Notes: generated from the sequence alone by a model not told the origin. Counted from the first letter of the stretch, positions 1 to 11,103 are shown. The stretch: 64,000 nucleotides of DNA from Leptobrachium leishanense (GCA_009667805.1 CM019066.1:118807690-118871689); one strand, 5' to 3'. Numbers and translations are program-made.

Positions 1-392
1 AAATAATACATGTACTGTATGTTGAAATAATCCCTGTAACTGTAACTATCCAGCCCACTTCAAGAAAAAAGGTTGTCATTTGTGCTCATTCCTGTGGCTC
101 CATGTTAAACAAGAAGCAAAAATACATAGGGTGATACCCCTTAAGCCAGTATGTATAAAAATACAGAAAATGGCCACTCACAAGCTGTCAATAGTATACA
201 GGCACATCACAGGTTCTTTTGATTTTCAGAAACTTGTATTGGCCTTAAAGAGAAAACAAAACACAATAGTGTAGATTGCCAACAATTTAAAAGTGGCATT
301 TGCTTTAATTGCGCTCACATAATTTAAAAACAAATAAGGTACATCAACATCACCGATTCCTTGGTATGTCAGGTCATTTAACAGCACTGCTC
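1..392. other. No feature recognised
   Basis: AT-rich sequence with only short chance reading frames. I see no coding signature, repeat structure or RNA gene here. Confidence 0.5.
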
Positions 393-421
393 GACGAGTT
401 TCGTCTATCAGACTTCCTCAG
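393..421 (-). ncRNA. Hammerhead-ribozyme-like motif (Penelope-type), relic
   Basis: On the minus strand the segment reads CTGAGGA, one extra A, GTCT, a 3-nt loop, AGAC, GAAA, then ACUCGUC. This is the core order of a type I hammerhead: CUGANGA, stem II, GAAA, a very short stem III and a UH cleavage site, here GUC. Hammerheads with tiny stem III are known from the terminal repeats of Penelope-like elements. The extra A before stem II departs from the canonical core, so activity is doubtful. The same extra A occurs at 63848, which suggests a shared family. Confidence 0.45.
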
Positions 422-445
422 GAGCATGTTAAACAAAACAGAAGC

Positions 446-717
446 TTTAGTTTACTTGAGTGGCCATTAAAGTGTTACCCCACCTGTCACGTCATGACAA
501 CTTCTTTCAAGGTGGGTCTTAACCTAATGAAACCAAAAGTTGCTTTACTAGCAACCACATGTCCTTCTGCTGCTTCTCAGCTTAGAGACAGAATGGTGGG
601 TTTATATTTATACCCTTACCAAAACATTTCCACTTTGGGATTGCACCCACTTTGAAAGAGGTTGCCGTGATGTGACAGGTAGGTTTAACACTTTAATGGT
701 CATTCACGTAAACTAAA
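446..717. repeat. Imperfect foldback (inverted repeat, arms about 72 bp)
   Basis: The arm 446-517 is the imperfect reverse complement of 645-717. Matching blocks include TTTAGTTTAC, CCATTAAAGTGTT, CCTGTCAC and CTTTCAA near the inner ends. The loop is about 127 bp. This has the form of a MITE or foldback, but I find no clear target duplication and cannot name a superfamily. Confidence 0.6.
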
Positions 718-1437
718 CCCTCTGTTTTAAAATTTCCCAAAATTTCTTAAAGAGGTTTAAAATTTAATTTTCAGGCAATTGAGACTCATTACTGTCTGCG
801 CAAGATGATGCTTGTAAGGTAGGAGTCAAGTAATACTACAACAAGGGAACTTTAAAATGGATTAATAAATCATTCTAGCAAAGTAAGTACCAAAACCTTT
901 ATACCTTCAATGTTTCTTTAATTGCTTGTCACTTTCTGTTGCCAGCCAGCTGGTTATAACAACAATGTCCCGAAACACAAAAGGGAAAGAAAATAACTCT
1001 ATTAAGCTTTATTAAATAAGAAGGCATTACAAGAATGGCAATTCATTTTAATTGTATTATTTTGTTTATTTTATTGCAAGGCTAAGTTTGCCCTTATCAT
1101 CTAAAAACAATGGGCTATGGTAAGTAACGTCTCTTCGAATTTTAAAAACTGGTTCAGCTGAGAGTCGCAGATACATTACCAACGGAAACCTCAAGATTCA
1201 CTAAAAACTGAGGTTGCCCCGTGCTCTGTGCTCTTTTCTCCTTTGTTAGTATAGTATATCGCAACAACGAGCAGCTGCAGGTTAACGTCCAAAATAGAGA
1301 CTCCGTTAAATGCAATGGCCCAAATCCTGATGTAGACGGCTCCCTGTTACCTATTCTGTTATGTCCGAGTCACTATATTTGCAGCTTCAAATTGCATGCG
1401 CTTGTGCGTGAACTGTAGAAGCACAAATACTATTTGG
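718..1437. other. No feature recognised
   Basis: AT-rich DNA. Short frames (for example 1221-1418) lack any family resemblance or compositional support. Confidence 0.45.
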
Positions 1438-1491
1438 GAATAGTGTATATAATAGTGTATATGTGAATAGTGTATATAATAGTGTATATGT
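1438..1491. repeat. Two-copy 27-bp tandem repeat
   Basis: Two exact 27-bp units starting GAATAGTGTATATAATAG lie head to tail at 1438-1464 and 1465-1491. This is a short local tandem duplication. Confidence 0.8.
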
Positions 1492-1546
1492 ATCTATATA
1501 AAAACCAGTAGATCTTGGGTCAAACCCAGAAAAATTCCTTTTGTAC

Positions 1547-2129
1547 TGTACATTTATTGACAACATACTGATGGTTAATAGGGGTACAGAGGAGGAAGCA
1601 ACAAACATGATCCAGGGTCTGAATATCCGATCTTCACCCATTAACGGTGGCTGTAAGTAAGGAATCAGTCTTTTTCTTAGACTTGAGGATTACTGTTACC
1701 CCCCAGGGTCTGATGTACACAATGTTTTTGAAACTTATGAATCGAAATACTCATGCAACAAGTTTTCACCCACGACATTTGGTTGAATCAATACCGTATA
1801 CTCAATTTTTGCGGGTCCGATGAAATAATTCAGATGAGAACAAGGCCGAAGAACAAATTAGCGACATGTGGCAAAGATTTCACAATAGAGAATATAACAA
1901 CAGATTTTTGGAAATTGCCTTACAGAAACGTAAATGTGTTGTAATGACCCCACGAAAAAAGGACCCTCCGGATAAGGGCGGACTGATGTTACCAATCACT
2001 TACACTCAACAGACTCAAGTGATACATAGTAGTGTCAATACAAATTGGCCTACAGTAGCAGCGGATACAGCTATGCCTAAGATCTTTAGGACATCGCCAA
2101 TGTTTTGTTATAAGAGGTATGGAATTTAA
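1547..2129 (+). pseudogene. Penelope-like element polyprotein fragment (RT end and linker), decayed
   Basis: Read across at least two frames, this segment encodes the end of a Penelope-type reverse transcriptase and the linker towards its endonuclease. FIDN at 1553-1564 sits where the Y/F-x-DD active-site motif belongs. It is followed by a stretch containing RGTEEEA, FFLDLRIT (about 1671-1697), HPRHLVESIPYTQFLRV, a stop in frame, then NNSDEN and the last open stretch 1866-2129 ending in SPMFCYKR. The same order (SLPYSQFLR, INNSDET, QKPMFCYRK) is seen in the better preserved Penelope element at 59066-60508. The second active-site Asp is Asn here, and there is at least one frameshift and one stop, so it is dead. 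The GIY-YIG domain is missing. Confidence 0.75.
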
Positions 2130-2482
2130 CCCCTTAGTGACCAGGCGGTTTTATAAAAGTCTGTCCGGAAGTGCCGCTGCTGTTTTCTGCACTGTTTGTG
2201 TTTAGAACAAATTTTCCTCTTACTTGTTTATGCAACCCACACACCATTCACCGTTTTTCCCACCATTAAATAGACTTTCTAAAGATACCATTATTTCCAT
2301 CATATCACATAATTTACTATTAAAAACATTTACGAAATATGATGAAAAAATGGAAAAACACACTTTTGCAAAATGTAATCCCCAAAATCTACAACTGCCA
2401 AAAAAGACCCCGGCTAAATAGTTTTCGAAATTTTGTCCTAAGATTAGAAATACCCAATTTTTTACATATTTTTGCTTTTTAA
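2126..2482. repeat. TTAA-bounded AT-rich segment, possible MITE
   Basis: The segment begins TTAACCCCTTAGTGACC and runs to the TTAA at 2479 that starts the next element. Starts of this kind are common in amphibian TTAA-target DNA transposons. No matching inverted end is visible, so it may be a fragment. Confidence 0.35.
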
Positions 2483-2634
2483 CCCATTCACTGCTGAGCC
2501 AGTTCACCTCTGTGCGCTGAGCTCATTTTACCCATTTTATGCTCTTCACGTTTAAACATCAATTAAAGCCGTATTTTATTAAACCCCCCAAACAATATTT
2601 TTTTTTAAAAAAAAACCACTTTCTTCCTTTATTT

Positions 2635-2639
<5 letters not shown>

Positions 2640-2666
<27 letters not shown>

Positions 2667-2667
2667 T
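2640..2667. repeat. (TA)n microsatellite
   Basis: An uninterrupted AT dinucleotide run inside family A copy 1. Confidence 0.9.
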
Positions 2668-3727
2668 TTTACACCAAACCTAGTCATGTTTGGTATCATT
2701 GGTATGGCCATATCGGGCCTTTTCAATGATATCAAATATGACCTTCTAGCTGCCACAGATCGGGCGATACGGGGATCCAAAGGATCCCCCTGTTTAAACT
2801 TGGCAGCTAGGGGGTTAACTGGCTCACTAATGTCATCGCACATATGGTGACGAGGTCAGTGGGTGGGGGGTGACTTTGAGGCTTGGCTGACATCCAAGAA
2901 GTCAGCCACTTCCGTGTTTGAATCACGATTCAGCGCCGGTTGCTGCCGAATCGCATTCCTGCCACAGAGGGGTTAAATAGAGGCACCACTGAAAAGGGGA
3001 GACTCTTCCCTTTCCAGCGGTACCTTTCTTTTTTTTTTGGAGACTCTTTTTTGGAGACTGCTCCAAAGAGCCCCCCTTCCCTATTTTCCACTGCAGGCAC
3101 TAGGGGGCGCACCAGGCGATGATGTCTTCACTAGGGATGAGCTGTTCGGTTGGATCTGTTCGGAGTTCGCATCGAACATCGGCCGTTCGACAGTTCGCGA
3201 ACTTCTAACTTTTTGGGACGTTCGCCAAAAGTTCGAAAAAAAATAATTGAAAAAAGTATAAAAAATGCTTAAAAAAATCTAGAAATAAAGAGACTCTTTA
3301 CTGCAGAATATTATAAGCACCAGTTTATTAGATACTGAATTAAAACGGGAATATTTTTAACATTGAAGCCTATGGGATAAAACATTCTTGTTACTAAAAC
3401 ATCAGGCAGACACGGCCCTCTAATCAGTCACTGTAGAGGGCAGCCTGCGGGGGCCTCCCAAGGATCCCCTTGAGGAGCATGCGGCCGCCGGATGAAAGAG
3501 CTGCGACTGTGCGGGCTTGCCACCCGGGTGCATGTGGCAGAGACAAGCAGCGCAGGTAGGGAGCCACTGCACCTGCGGCCATGGCAGACCCCTCCACAAC
3601 CAGAATCAAGGGAGCCCCCCACTGACCAGCAGGCTAAGGTAAGGTGACACATTTATAAAAAAAATAAAATCTGAGGACATTTTTAAATGTTCCCGGGAAC
3701 ATAAAATAAATCTTTTTTTTTTTTTTT

Positions 3728-3784
3728 CTCTACCTGGCTGAATGTATTTAATTATATATATTAGATACATTCAGCCAGGTAGAG
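3728..3784. repeat. Perfect 20-bp-arm palindrome
   Basis: CTCTACCTGGCTGAATGTAT (3728-3747) is exactly complementary to 3765-3784 around a 17-nt AT-rich loop. It lies in the filler of hAT copy 1. Confidence 0.9.
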
Positions 3785-3973
3785 GGGGTGGCATGTGGGC
3801 TGCGCGGGGTCTCAGGCAGTGGTTTGTTTTTTTTTGTGTGTATATTTTTAGCAAATTTATAGGGGAAGGTAAGGGCAGGTATGATATATATATATATTGA
3901 TAAGATATATATATATATTCTTATAAATATATATATCCAGACTTGTATTGCACACACATTTTGGCAACTAATT

Positions 3974-4097
3974 GCCCCCCCATTTGGTTGATCCCTCCAG
4001 AAGAAATGTTGAACCAGATAGAGCAGAGAATAATATATATATTCTCTGCTCTGTCGGGTTCAACATTTCTTCTGGAGGGATCAGCCAAATGGGGGGG
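3974..4097. repeat. Near-perfect palindrome, arms about 57 bp
   Basis: The left arm runs from the C-tract at 3975 to GAGCAGAGAAT near 4031. The right arm runs from ATTCTCTGCTC to the G-tract at 4097. I count about three mismatches, around a short (AT)n centre. Such an arm length and identity suggest recent formation or conversion between the arms. Confidence 0.85.
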
Positions 4098-4159
4098 GGG
4101 TGCATTTAGTTGAGATTGTCCACATGCCACCCCCCATGTGCATATGTGTATATATGGTC

Positions 4160-4260
4160 TGACGTCTGTGGGTGGGTATATATATATATATATCTGCGTG
4201 TTGATATTTACATATATATAGGTCTGCGTGTTGATATATACGTTTATGTCTGTGTGTGGT
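4160..4260. repeat. TA-rich low-complexity tract
   Basis: Alternating TATATA runs are interspersed with GTCTGCGTGTTGATAT motifs, repeated about every 40 bp. This is inside hAT copy 1. Confidence 0.6.
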
Positions 4261-5924
4261 ATCAATGCATCCCTACGCTATACACGGCGCTCTGTGTCCC
4301 TATAATATATATGATCCGGGGTTACCTTTTTTTATTTTTTTATACTATTCCTATTAAATTAACAGTAATTTTTGATGTATTTTATTCAGTAGAAACTTTT
4401 TTTGCCTATATAACATGTGCTTTGTGAAAATAAAACGGTTTTGTGTGTACATTTTAATTTAGTTAGTGGATTCCTGTCCAGTGCGGTGAAAAGCAAACGT
4501 AATGTAGTGTAGACACGCTGTGAGGTGGAGCGGAGTGAAGTCAAGCCTGCAAAATGTTTGCTTCTCTTCACTTTGCTACGCTGTGCGTCGCTACACGCTC
4601 AGTGTGTCTCAGCCTTTATTCCTGCATCGCTAGCTTACCGAATCAGTTTGTATACTTGTTACTGACCCTGCTTGTTCTGAGAACCCGATCTGTTGCCGAC
4701 TTTGCCTGCCATTTGACTATTCTCTCTGTGTATTCCCTGCCTGTTCTGTTTGCTTCCTGTTGCTACTGGTGTGCGCCGATTCTCACCATATACAGTAGTG
4801 CAGTACAAGTGCCTAAACATTGCTGACTCGGTTTTGTTATAGCTGCTGATGTAACTGAATAGATCGGGGATCTCTTCTGCATTACCAAAACCTCCACCAC
4901 TGCACTCTTCCACAATATCTCAGAGGGGTTACGGTGTGAAGGCACTTTCTGCCACCAAAGGCACAATATTTGGGTGCACTGCCACTGACGCCTATACCAG
5001 ATTCATATAATTTTAATATTGGACCGCAGGGTCCAACCCTGCACTCTTCCACAATACCACAGAGGGGTTACGGTGTTACGGCACTGTTGCTAACACTAAA
5101 GGCCCAATTTTAAAGCACTTATTGTTACTTTCATCCAAAGCCTGCATAAGTTTCACCATAATTTAGCCAAAAAATCACTAAACTTGTTCTGCGTGTCCTA
5201 AAATGTCTCCTCTTTTCATACAGACTGCCGCCCCAAGCAGTTGTTTATGAATAGATTAAAGGAAAACCATTTACCGTTATTTGAAATGTCATTTTTTTGT
5301 TTTTAAATGTTTCTATACATCCTACAAATCCGCCACTTCACGGGCAGGTTATGGGGACCTCCTAGGCACGATATTTGAAGGAATTTTTTGTTTTTATTCC
5401 TAACCTTTATTTCATGGAAAACTCACTGTTCCTTTAAAAATGTTTTTATAAAACTTTTTTTACTTGTTTCCTTTCCCCCAGGGCACTACCCGGACCCCCA
5501 TACACCTTTTATGGCAAATATATTGCATATATGCCCTCTTGGAGGGCACTCTAAAATTCGAACTTTCGAGTCCCATTGACTTGCATTGAGTTCAGATCGT
5601 GTTAGCGTTCGAACTCGAACTTTTGAAATTGTTCGAGTTTGAATGCGAACCGAACACAGGGGTGTTTGGCTCATCCCTAGTCTTCACGCACATTGATGAT
5701 GTCATCGCGGCTCCTGGGCCCCCTGAATAAGCGGGGCAGACTTCCAGCCTGCCAGACTGCTGTGGGAACCTGGTCAGAGAGGTGAGTAATAGGAGGGAGG
5801 GAGGTTAGAAGACCATGACGTACATAGTATGTCCGCGGTCGTTAAGGGGATTTCCCCACAGGACGTACTATGTACGTCAGCGGTTGGGAAGGGGTTAAGG
5901 GATACATTGGTAAAATCTGACCCC

Positions 5925-7210
5925 ATGGGACATTACTCACTAAACACACATTCATAAAGACCCTCTGCAATCTGGCTTTCGGTCCCAAAATTCAACAGAA
6001 AATGCTCTCACCAATGTTGCCAATGACCTTCTATCTGCTAAATGTAATGGCCACTACTCCATTCTTATCCTTCTTGACCTCTCAGCTGACTTTGCTATAG
6101 CGGATCATTCCCTCCTCCTAAAGACCCTTGGCTCTCTTGGTCTCTGCGACACCACCTTCTCCTGGTTCAAATCCTACCTCTCCAAAGATCTTTATCTATA
6201 TCCCTTGCTGGCAAATCCTCCCCTTCAATGCCTCAGTCAGTAGGCATTGGTCCTCTGCTCTTTTCCATCTATACCTCCTCGCTGGGTAAACTCATCACCA
6301 ACTATCACTTTAAATATCACCTATATGCAGATGACACCCAGAACTACCTCTCCTCTCCCAATCTTTCCCCTCTGTTCTCTCTCAATTCAGTGACTGTCTG
6401 TTATCTCTTCCTGGATGTCCTCTCACCACCACCTCTAAGTCTAAACTCCTTCTAGTCTCCCCTCTAACTCTGCTCCAATTACTGACCTTTTTCTATAGTG
6501 ATGGCATCACTCTTCATCCCTCAGAGCAGGTCTGGTGCCTTGGAATGACTCTTGACCCCAGTCTTTCCTTCAGCCCCCACTTCCAATAGCTTGTTATCTT
6601 GTCGCAATCACCTTTGCAATATCACCAACATTTGTCAGTTTCTGACTGCTGACACCTAAGCAAGCAACTTATCCACTCTATTATAATTTCTCACTCAGAC
6701 TACTGCAATAACCTACTAACTGGCCTTCTTCTCTTCCACCTCACCTTGTCGTTCAGTCTCTGCTGCCCCTCTCTGTGAATCCTTACACTGGCTCCCCATC
6801 CACAGCAGAATTAAATTCAAATTACTCACCCTGACCTCCAAAGCCCTCACAGACACCATTCCACAATACTTTTTTTTTGTTTTTGAGAAAATATTTTTAC
6901 CAAGAAGGACACTTTGAGATTTCTCTTTTTTCATGTCCTGGATGGCAGTATGTACCATTAGGTGTCTTGCCCAAGGACATTTACTGGAGAGGTGCTCATG
7001 TCGTGATATAAACTTGTCCTCGATAATCACTAGATCCTCAACACCCCAAATCGTCCCCTAAGATCCAACAAAGATCTTCTTCTGGCATCCTCCATCATCA
7101 CACGCTGACATGCCAGACAGCGGGACCTTTCTCGCACGGCACCCACCATATGGACTCTCCCCAAATCTGGCTTCTTTTAAACGCTCCCTAAAGACACTTC
7201 TGTTTAAGGA
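5925..7210 (+). pseudogene. L2/CR1-type LINE reverse-transcriptase fragment, decayed
   Basis: Conceptual reading across frames gives the RT landmarks of the L2/CR1/Rex group. These are [17 protein letters not shown] near 5975, LLDLSADF with [16 protein letters not shown], then a GPLLFSIY stretch, YADDTQ at about 6323-6340 (catalytic YADD intact), then LGMTLDPSLSFSPH and ESLHWLPIHSRIKFKLL near 6780. The C-terminal tail (SRTAPTIWTLPKSGFF) resumes near 7130. Multiple stops and frameshifts make it nonfunctional. A SINE sits at 6880-7030 and splits the C-terminal part. The N-terminal endonuclease is absent, which fits 5' truncation. Confidence 0.75.
6880..7030 (-). mobile_element. SINE copy, tail-first on the plus strand (degraded)
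   Basis: It contains TTTACCAAGAAGGACACTTT, a GTCCTGGATGGC block and CTTGCCCAAGGACATTTAC, then GGAGAGGT. These are the blocks of the SINE family whose best copy is at 16587-16779. The tRNA-like head is degenerate here. It is inserted in the LINE relic, so it is younger than that LINE. Confidence 0.6.
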
Positions 7211-7215
7211 AAACA

Positions 7216-7654
7216 ACTGTTTTTGCTGAACTCCATCATTTTTCGATTTTCAGTTGTATCTGAATATTTTGAATTGAATCAGATTATTTAAAGACAGAAA
7301 AAAAACTTTCAGTTGAAACGCCACAATACCTTTTTCTGAAAACCAAATTAAAAAATGAAATTGATCCCTTACTTCATTAAATTATTATTAGTCAATAGGG
7401 GATTTCTCTGAAGGTAATAAAAAAGATACACCATTAAATGAATAATTAAACAATATCTCATTATTTCAATATACTCTAAACATAGAAGCAAAAAATTGTA
7501 AAGGGTGTAAATGCTGTAAAAGCTAAACCATATTTATACATAACATATAAGTGTGTGACTAACCAGTAAAGGTATGGAACGTATTATTTTATCTTGAACA
7601 TTGTATTACCTTATGTACTTTGCTTTGGTGATAGAATATCATATTTTACTAATG
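7216..7654. other. No feature recognised
   Basis: AT-rich spacer between the LINE relic and the Tc1 element. Confidence 0.5.
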
Positions 7655-8647
7655 TACAGTTGTGTTCAAAATTATTCAACCCCCAATGCTGTAAAGGGTT
7701 TTAGGGAATTTAGTGTACATTTGTAATTGTATTCAGAATGAAATCCTACAAGGACTTTTTAAAGAACCATATGCAACTAAAATGACATCAATTGGTTTTG
7801 TAATACAGTAGTAAATGTTTCTTTTGTGAATTCTTCATTGACACAATTATTCAACCCCTTAAAGACTACCACTCTGAAGAACAGAGGTTCATTCAAGTGT
7901 TTTCAATCAGGTATTGAAAACACCTGTGGATGTCACAGAGCAGCAATAAAGCATAATAAGCACCAATTAGGCAGCTTTAAAATGACTGTGATACTCAGCT
8001 CCTTCTAGACATTTACTGGTGTGATTACAAACATGGTGAAGTCAAGAGAAGACAAGAGAAGAAGTGATTACTCTTCACAGGAAGGGCAATGGCTATAAGA
8101 AAAGTGCAAAGATGTTAAACATACCAAGAGAGACCATAGGAAGCATCATTCGCAAATTCAAGGCAAAGTGCACTGTTGAAACGCTACCTGGTCGTGGCAA
8201 AAAGAAGATGCTAACTTTGACTACTGTGCGCTAGGGATGAGCTGTTCGGGTTCGGACGGTTCGGAGTTCGACCCAAACTTTGGCAGTTCAAAAGTTCGCG
8301 AATTTCGAACTTTTTGGGTCTGTTCGGTTCGAGTTCGAAAAAAAAAAGGAATTTTGAAAAAAGTATAGAAAATGCTTAAAAAAATACTAAAAAATCTAGA
8401 AATAAAGAGACTCTTTACTGCAGAATATTATAACCAACGGTTTATTAGATATTGAATTAAAAACTAATGTGTACGTGGAAAGATTATCAACTCTAAATGA
8501 CCTCTGTTCACAAACGGGCATAACACCAGGTGTTTTTAGTCTGGTAATCAATTTGATACATTGTACAACATACTGAGGGTGGGGTGGTGTCTGCTTCTGA
8601 TTGAGATTTGAGAATTAATTTCCCTAAAACATCCTAATATGCTGCAT

Positions 8648-9816
8648 TTAACCCTTTCGCTGCTGAGGCTTTTCACACCTCTGTGAAAGGGTTAATTTTT
8701 ACCGCTTTCGCTCATCATGATTAACCGCGTTTTGTAGCCACATTTTGAAATATGACCCAGACATATTATATATCGTTCTTTCCGGCAGACTTGGCAGATT
8801 CATAATATGTCATTATTATATGTATACGTTATGTCATGTCTGTATATTATAACAAAAATGCAATAAAATTAGAATTTTCAATAATTTATTATGTGTAAAG
8901 TGTTTTTTTCACATTTTAACATGTGATCGTTTGTGGTTATATTTTGTATGGGGTGCGCTTGTTAAAAAAATTAGAAATGGGGTCTCGTTACATTTTTTTT
9001 TGGGGAAAATTTCGCTTTTTTTAACAAACGCACCGCATACAAAAATCATTAGTGCAGCATTATTGTTCACATTATAATTGAAATGGGAACAATATTGCTG
9101 CATTAACAAAACAAAAACAAAAAAAAACTTGTTTATTTTTTTTTAGATTTTTATTTTAAATATTTTTATTTATTTATTTAGTTTTTTAATTTTTTTTAAC
9201 ACATTTTTCATGCTCATGTTTGGTATCCTTGGAAAGGCCATGCTCTGGCCGATCCAACGATATCAAACATTAACCCCTAGCTACCACGGATCGGGAGATA
9301 GGGGGTTCATTGGAACCCCTATCTCCACCATTGGTGGCAGCTAGGGGTTAACTCCAGGACTGGCATCATCGTGCTATGCACGATGACGCCAGTCCTCAGG
9401 GGGAGTTCCTGGAGGCTTGGCCGACATCCAAGATGTCGGCCAGCTCCAGGAGAGGATCACGATCCGGCACTTTTCAGTGCCGATTCGTGATCCGGCTCCC
9501 CAGGGGTTAATCACAGCCACTGTCTGGATTGACCCCCTGCCCCCGGCGATCGGGAGGGAGAGAGGTCCAAAGGACCTCCCCCCTCCCTTTCAGGCGCTTC
9601 CTCCGCACATGCGGGGGGGTGCGCCTAAATTAGATGTCATTGCGCCGCCGCGATGACATCTAATTGCTTCGCCGGGGTCCCGGAGCGCTGGGCTGACATC
9701 CAAGATGTCAGCCCGCACCGGGGGGCGCAGCAATCCACCGGAATCAGCGCGTCCATAGCACAGGAGAACCACTTGGCTGGACGCGCTGAGCGCGTCCATA
9801 GCAGCCAAGTTGTTAA
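8648..9816. mobile_element. Family A TTAA-target element, copy 2
   Basis: Bounded by TTAA at 8648-8651 (TTAACCCTTTCGCTGCTGAG) and 9813-9816 (CAGCCAAGTTGTTAA). It shows the full family plan. The first part is AT-rich. A nested hairpin follows at 9271-9350 (AACCCCTAGCTACCA with TGGCAGCTAGGGGTT, enclosing GATAGGGGGTTC with GAACCCCTATC). Then come GACATCCAAGATGTC hairpins near 9422 and 9693, and an AATTAGATGTCATTGCG / CGATGACATCTAATT hairpin near 9626-9665. It has no long reading frame. Confidence 0.8.
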
Positions 9817-9850
9817 CTTGTGTTTGAAAAAAATTCAAAATAACATCTAA

Positions 9851-10299
9851 GGCTTGGGTCAGATGAGCGCATTTTGTAGGGACTGTGCGTCGGTGCAGTA
9901 CGGACGTACTTACTGACTGACAACAAGGTAGTGGCCAAACAGTCCGTTTTTTTCACTGACGTATTTTTTGACTGATGTAGCAGGGAAAAAAAATTAAAAT
10001 GAAAAAACATTCTGTCCGTCAAAAATGCTGGAGGTATAAATGCAGTCCATCTGACCTCGTTTCATCACTCACATACAAAGCTACACGGACGTTGCGGACG
10101 TGGCGCACTCCGCACGTCCGTTCTAGCAGTATTACGTTCTTGCCTAACCTGCGTCCGTTTGCTGCGTCCGCCATGCATCCGCACTTCCGTGCGGACGTAC
10201 TTCGTGTGTGGGGCTCCATTGGTCAGAATGCTATGCTGCCACGGACGTACAAATGTGCGGCAACACGGACGTGATAACTGCGCTCGTCTGACCCCAGCC
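9851..10299. mobile_element. Harbinger-type MITE (449 bp), CpG-rich
   Basis: Terminal inverted repeats GGCTTGGGTCAGATGAGCGC and, read inward from the other end, GGCTGGGGTCAGACGAGCGC, flanked by TAA (9848-9850) and TTA (10300-10302). The second composite hAT copy lacks it at the matching position (about 32740), which marks the insertion as later than the split of the two copies. The interior is full of ACGGACGT and ACGTCCGT motifs in both orientations. Confidence 0.75.
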
Positions 10300-10338
10300 T
10301 TAAACATTGTTATTTTTCACCTCGGGATTAAACATTCA

Positions 10339-11103
10339 CAGGGTTATTCAGAGAGCGGTCAAAAGTAGGAGAATAACTGGAGAAGTGAAAATTCTAGGTC
10401 AAAATAGCCAAACCAGAAAAATTCTCCCATTTAACTCACTTTCCAAATTGGCTATTTGGTCTAGATTGTTCTCTTCTCCTGCCAGTTCTCCTGGCATTCA
10501 CCTCTCTCTCAGGGTTGTTCAGAGAAAGGTGAAAACCAGGAGAATGGCAGGAGAAGAGAACAATCTGGACCAAATAGCCGATTTGGAAAGTGAGATAAGG
10601 CTAGGGTCGGACTAATGCATTTTTCACAGCGACCGTCAAAAACTGCGTCCGAACGCATTGCCTTATTTTTTCACGGAATGCGCGAAAACAGTCATACGAT
10701 GTGCATTTTTGTGCGTGATTTTTTACGGATCCAAACCAGGAAACTTTGGGTGTCTGGACGTTATGTTGGCCGGACATGAGCAGGGTCTGACGTCTCCAAA
10801 TCACGCACACACGCCGCTAGTGGACGCAGCGCACTCTGTACGTCCGTACTAGCGGTTCTGCGTTCTCGAAAAAATGCGTTCATTTTCCACTTGCGTTGTG
10901 CAGCCGGACTTTCGTGCGACCGTACTTCGTATATTGGCTGTCATTGCCCATCATTTGATGCTAGTGCGGCCGTGATTAAGTGCGCCTAAACGCATGTTAA
11001 AAATTCGCTAGTCTGACCCTAGCCTAAATGGGAGAATTTTTCTGGTTTGGCTATTTTGACCTAGAATTTTCCATTCTCCAGTCATTCTCCTGCTTTTCAC
11101 CGC
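10339..11103. mobile_element. Palindromic Tc1/mariner-type MITE, interrupted
   Basis: It begins CAGGGTTATTCAGAGAGCGG. Blocks such as AAAATTCTAGGTCAAAATAG, CCAAATAGCCGATTTGG and GGAGAATGACTGGAG are found in both orientations, so the element can fold on itself. The intact short version at 48589-48770 has TA on both sides. The copy is split at 10596 by a Harbinger-type MITE and lacks its right terminus. Confidence 0.7.
10599..11024. mobile_element. Harbinger-type MITE with 3-bp TAA duplication
   Basis: The ends are GGCTAGGGTCGGACTA and TAGTCTGACCCTAGCC, flanked by TAA on both sides (10596-10598, 11025-11027). The uninterrupted MITE sequence elsewhere (reverse complement at about 33640) reads GTGAGATAAATGGGAG, so the empty site had a single TAA. 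A 3-bp TWA target is characteristic of PIF/Harbinger elements. The same insertion is present at 33037-33448. Confidence 0.8.

Larger units (their letters stand above)
3132..5679 (-). mobile_element. Nonautonomous hAT element, deletion derivative (copy 1)
   Basis: Terminal inverted repeats TAGGGATGAGC and GCTCATCCCTA are flanked by a perfect 8-bp target duplication GTCTTCAC (3124-3131 and 5680-5687), the hAT hallmark. Its left end matches the reverse complement of the right end of the 6.6-kb element at 23796-30393. At 4860-5130 it keeps about two of that element's 138-bp units (for example ACTCTTCCACAAT and AGAGGGGTTACGG). It is therefore an internal-deletion derivative in the opposite orientation, with unrelated filler between 3400 and 4800. 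No transposase remains. Confidence 0.9.
2479..5898. mobile_element. Family A TTAA-target element, copy 1 (interrupted by hAT)
   Basis: The ends are TTAACCCATTCACTGCTGAG (2479) and GGGGTTAA (5895-5898). It has the family A landmarks: a (TA)n run, a GTTTGGTATCATTGGTATGG block, a paired GCTGCCA / TGGCAGCTAGGGGGTTAA hairpin around 2740-2820, and a GACATCCAAGAAGTC hairpin near 2890. The hAT element 3132-5679 splits it; it resumes at 5688. Near its end, an inverted pair (ACGTACATAGTATGTCC and GGACGTACTATGTACGT, 5818-5878) forms another hairpin. TTAA targets fit Kolobok or piggyBac-type nonautonomous elements. There is no coding capacity. Confidence 0.65.

Noticed and set aside
1221..1641. Short frames on both strands
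   Set aside because: They overlap a tandem repeat and the Penelope relic in other frames; no independent support.
4554..4966. Overlapping 60-90-codon frames on both strands as host exons
   Set aside because: They lie in the filler of hAT copy 1, overlap each other on opposite strands and show no family resemblance or splice context.
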